NCBI GenBank assembly: GCA_013285735.1
Contig: JABDGZ010000001.1
Span: forward strand, 1-53,422
Length of the DNA: 53,422 nt
Direction: 5' to 3'
From: Candidatus Omnitrophota bacterium
GTDB lineage: Bacteria; Omnitrophota; Gorgyraeia; Zapsychrales; Fredricksoniimonadaceae
Shown here: in pieces, positions 53,295 through 53,422 of the stretch
Numbering within the stretch: the first letter of the stretch is position 1
Layout: each line of letters begins with the position of its first letter
The notes under the pieces: generated by a model
What the model was told of the DNA's origin: nothing
Database searches by the model: none
Seen by the model: only the letters and a program-made list of their open reading frames with translations
Program-made: the position numbers and the translations under genes

Positions 53295-53422
53295 ATGTTA
53301 AGAAACTTCCTTAAAAATAAAAAAGCTCAAAATGTTGCGGAGTACGCACTTTTGATAGCCTTGGTCGTCGCTGGAGTCATTGCTATGCAGACCTATGCTC
53401 AGCGTGCATTGCAAGCCCGTAT
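53295..53422 (+). CDS. Flp-like pilin (copy 2 of the 117-aa gene), 3' truncated
   Basis: Starts at the ATG at 53295 after AGGAGG and is identical to the first 128 bases of 51801-52154. It covers the prepilin motif and helix; the tail lies outside the window. Confidence 0.82.
   Translation, partial: MLRNFLKNKKAQNVAEYALLIALVVAGVIAMQTYAQRALQAR

Larger units (their letters stand above)
52932..53422. repeat. Duplicated pilin segment, copy 2
   Basis: Perfect match to 51438-51928. It contains the second copies of the 89- and 117-residue pilin genes. The window ends inside it, so the total number of copies cannot be counted. Confidence 0.95.

Overview
The window most likely comes from a Gram-negative bacterium of the Omnitrophota (Candidatus Omnitrophica) lineage. 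This is an inference. The envelope genes (secretin, lipoprotein, Spy/CpxP-like protein, TonB C-terminal domain) point to two membranes. A 1467-residue secreted protein (8695-13098) has N- and C-terminal signatures that I associate from memory with that phylum. No 16S rRNA is present to confirm it.

Layout. 1-6.7 kb is accessory: a truncated TMTC-like membrane/TPR protein, a dienelactone hydrolase, a DedA protein, an ECF sigma/anti-sigma/Spy-like set, a small XRE regulator and a GT39-like membrane protein. 6.7-13.3 kb holds a second TMTC-like protein and the repeat-rich giant gene. Both are bracketed by partial copies of the 3' end of the tRNA-Gln gene at 13300-13370, as if DNA had been added stepwise at that tRNA. 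13.3-33.0 kb is a long minus-strand housekeeping series: gltX, two PilZ proteins, ymdB, rny, a folate ligase, rarA, a probable 6S RNA, pheT/pheS, rplT/rpmI/infC, thrS, three tRNAs, coaC, rpoZ, gmk, yicC, ndk, parB/parA with a parS site, a Jag N-domain protein, yidC, yidD and rpmH. 33.0-34.8 kb contains dnaA and the probable origin (three DnaA boxes between dnaA and dnaN). 34.8-41.1 kb on the plus strand is dnaN, a DciA-like gene, gyrB and gyrA. Genes therefore diverge from the origin and are co-oriented with replication. recF and rnpA are absent from their usual places.

41.1-43.7 kb is tRNA-Glu followed by an overlapping glutathione S-transferase / nitrilase / malate dehydrogenase operon. 43.7-53.4 kb is a Tad/Flp-type pilus locus: a PPIase lipoprotein, CpaB, a CpaC secretin with an added TonB C-terminal domain, one fused CpaE(TadZ)-CpaF(TadA) ATPase, a DUF192 protein, a helix-turn-helix protein with a palindromic operator on its start codon, then a tandemly duplicated array of Flp-like pilin genes that runs off the right end.

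The strongest candidates for something undescribed are the tRNA-Gln-bounded modules with no integrase, the rearranged Tad machine (secretin-TonB and TadZ-TadA fusions), and the duplicated pilin array, where 491 bp of perfect identity begins abruptly next to a diverged segment.
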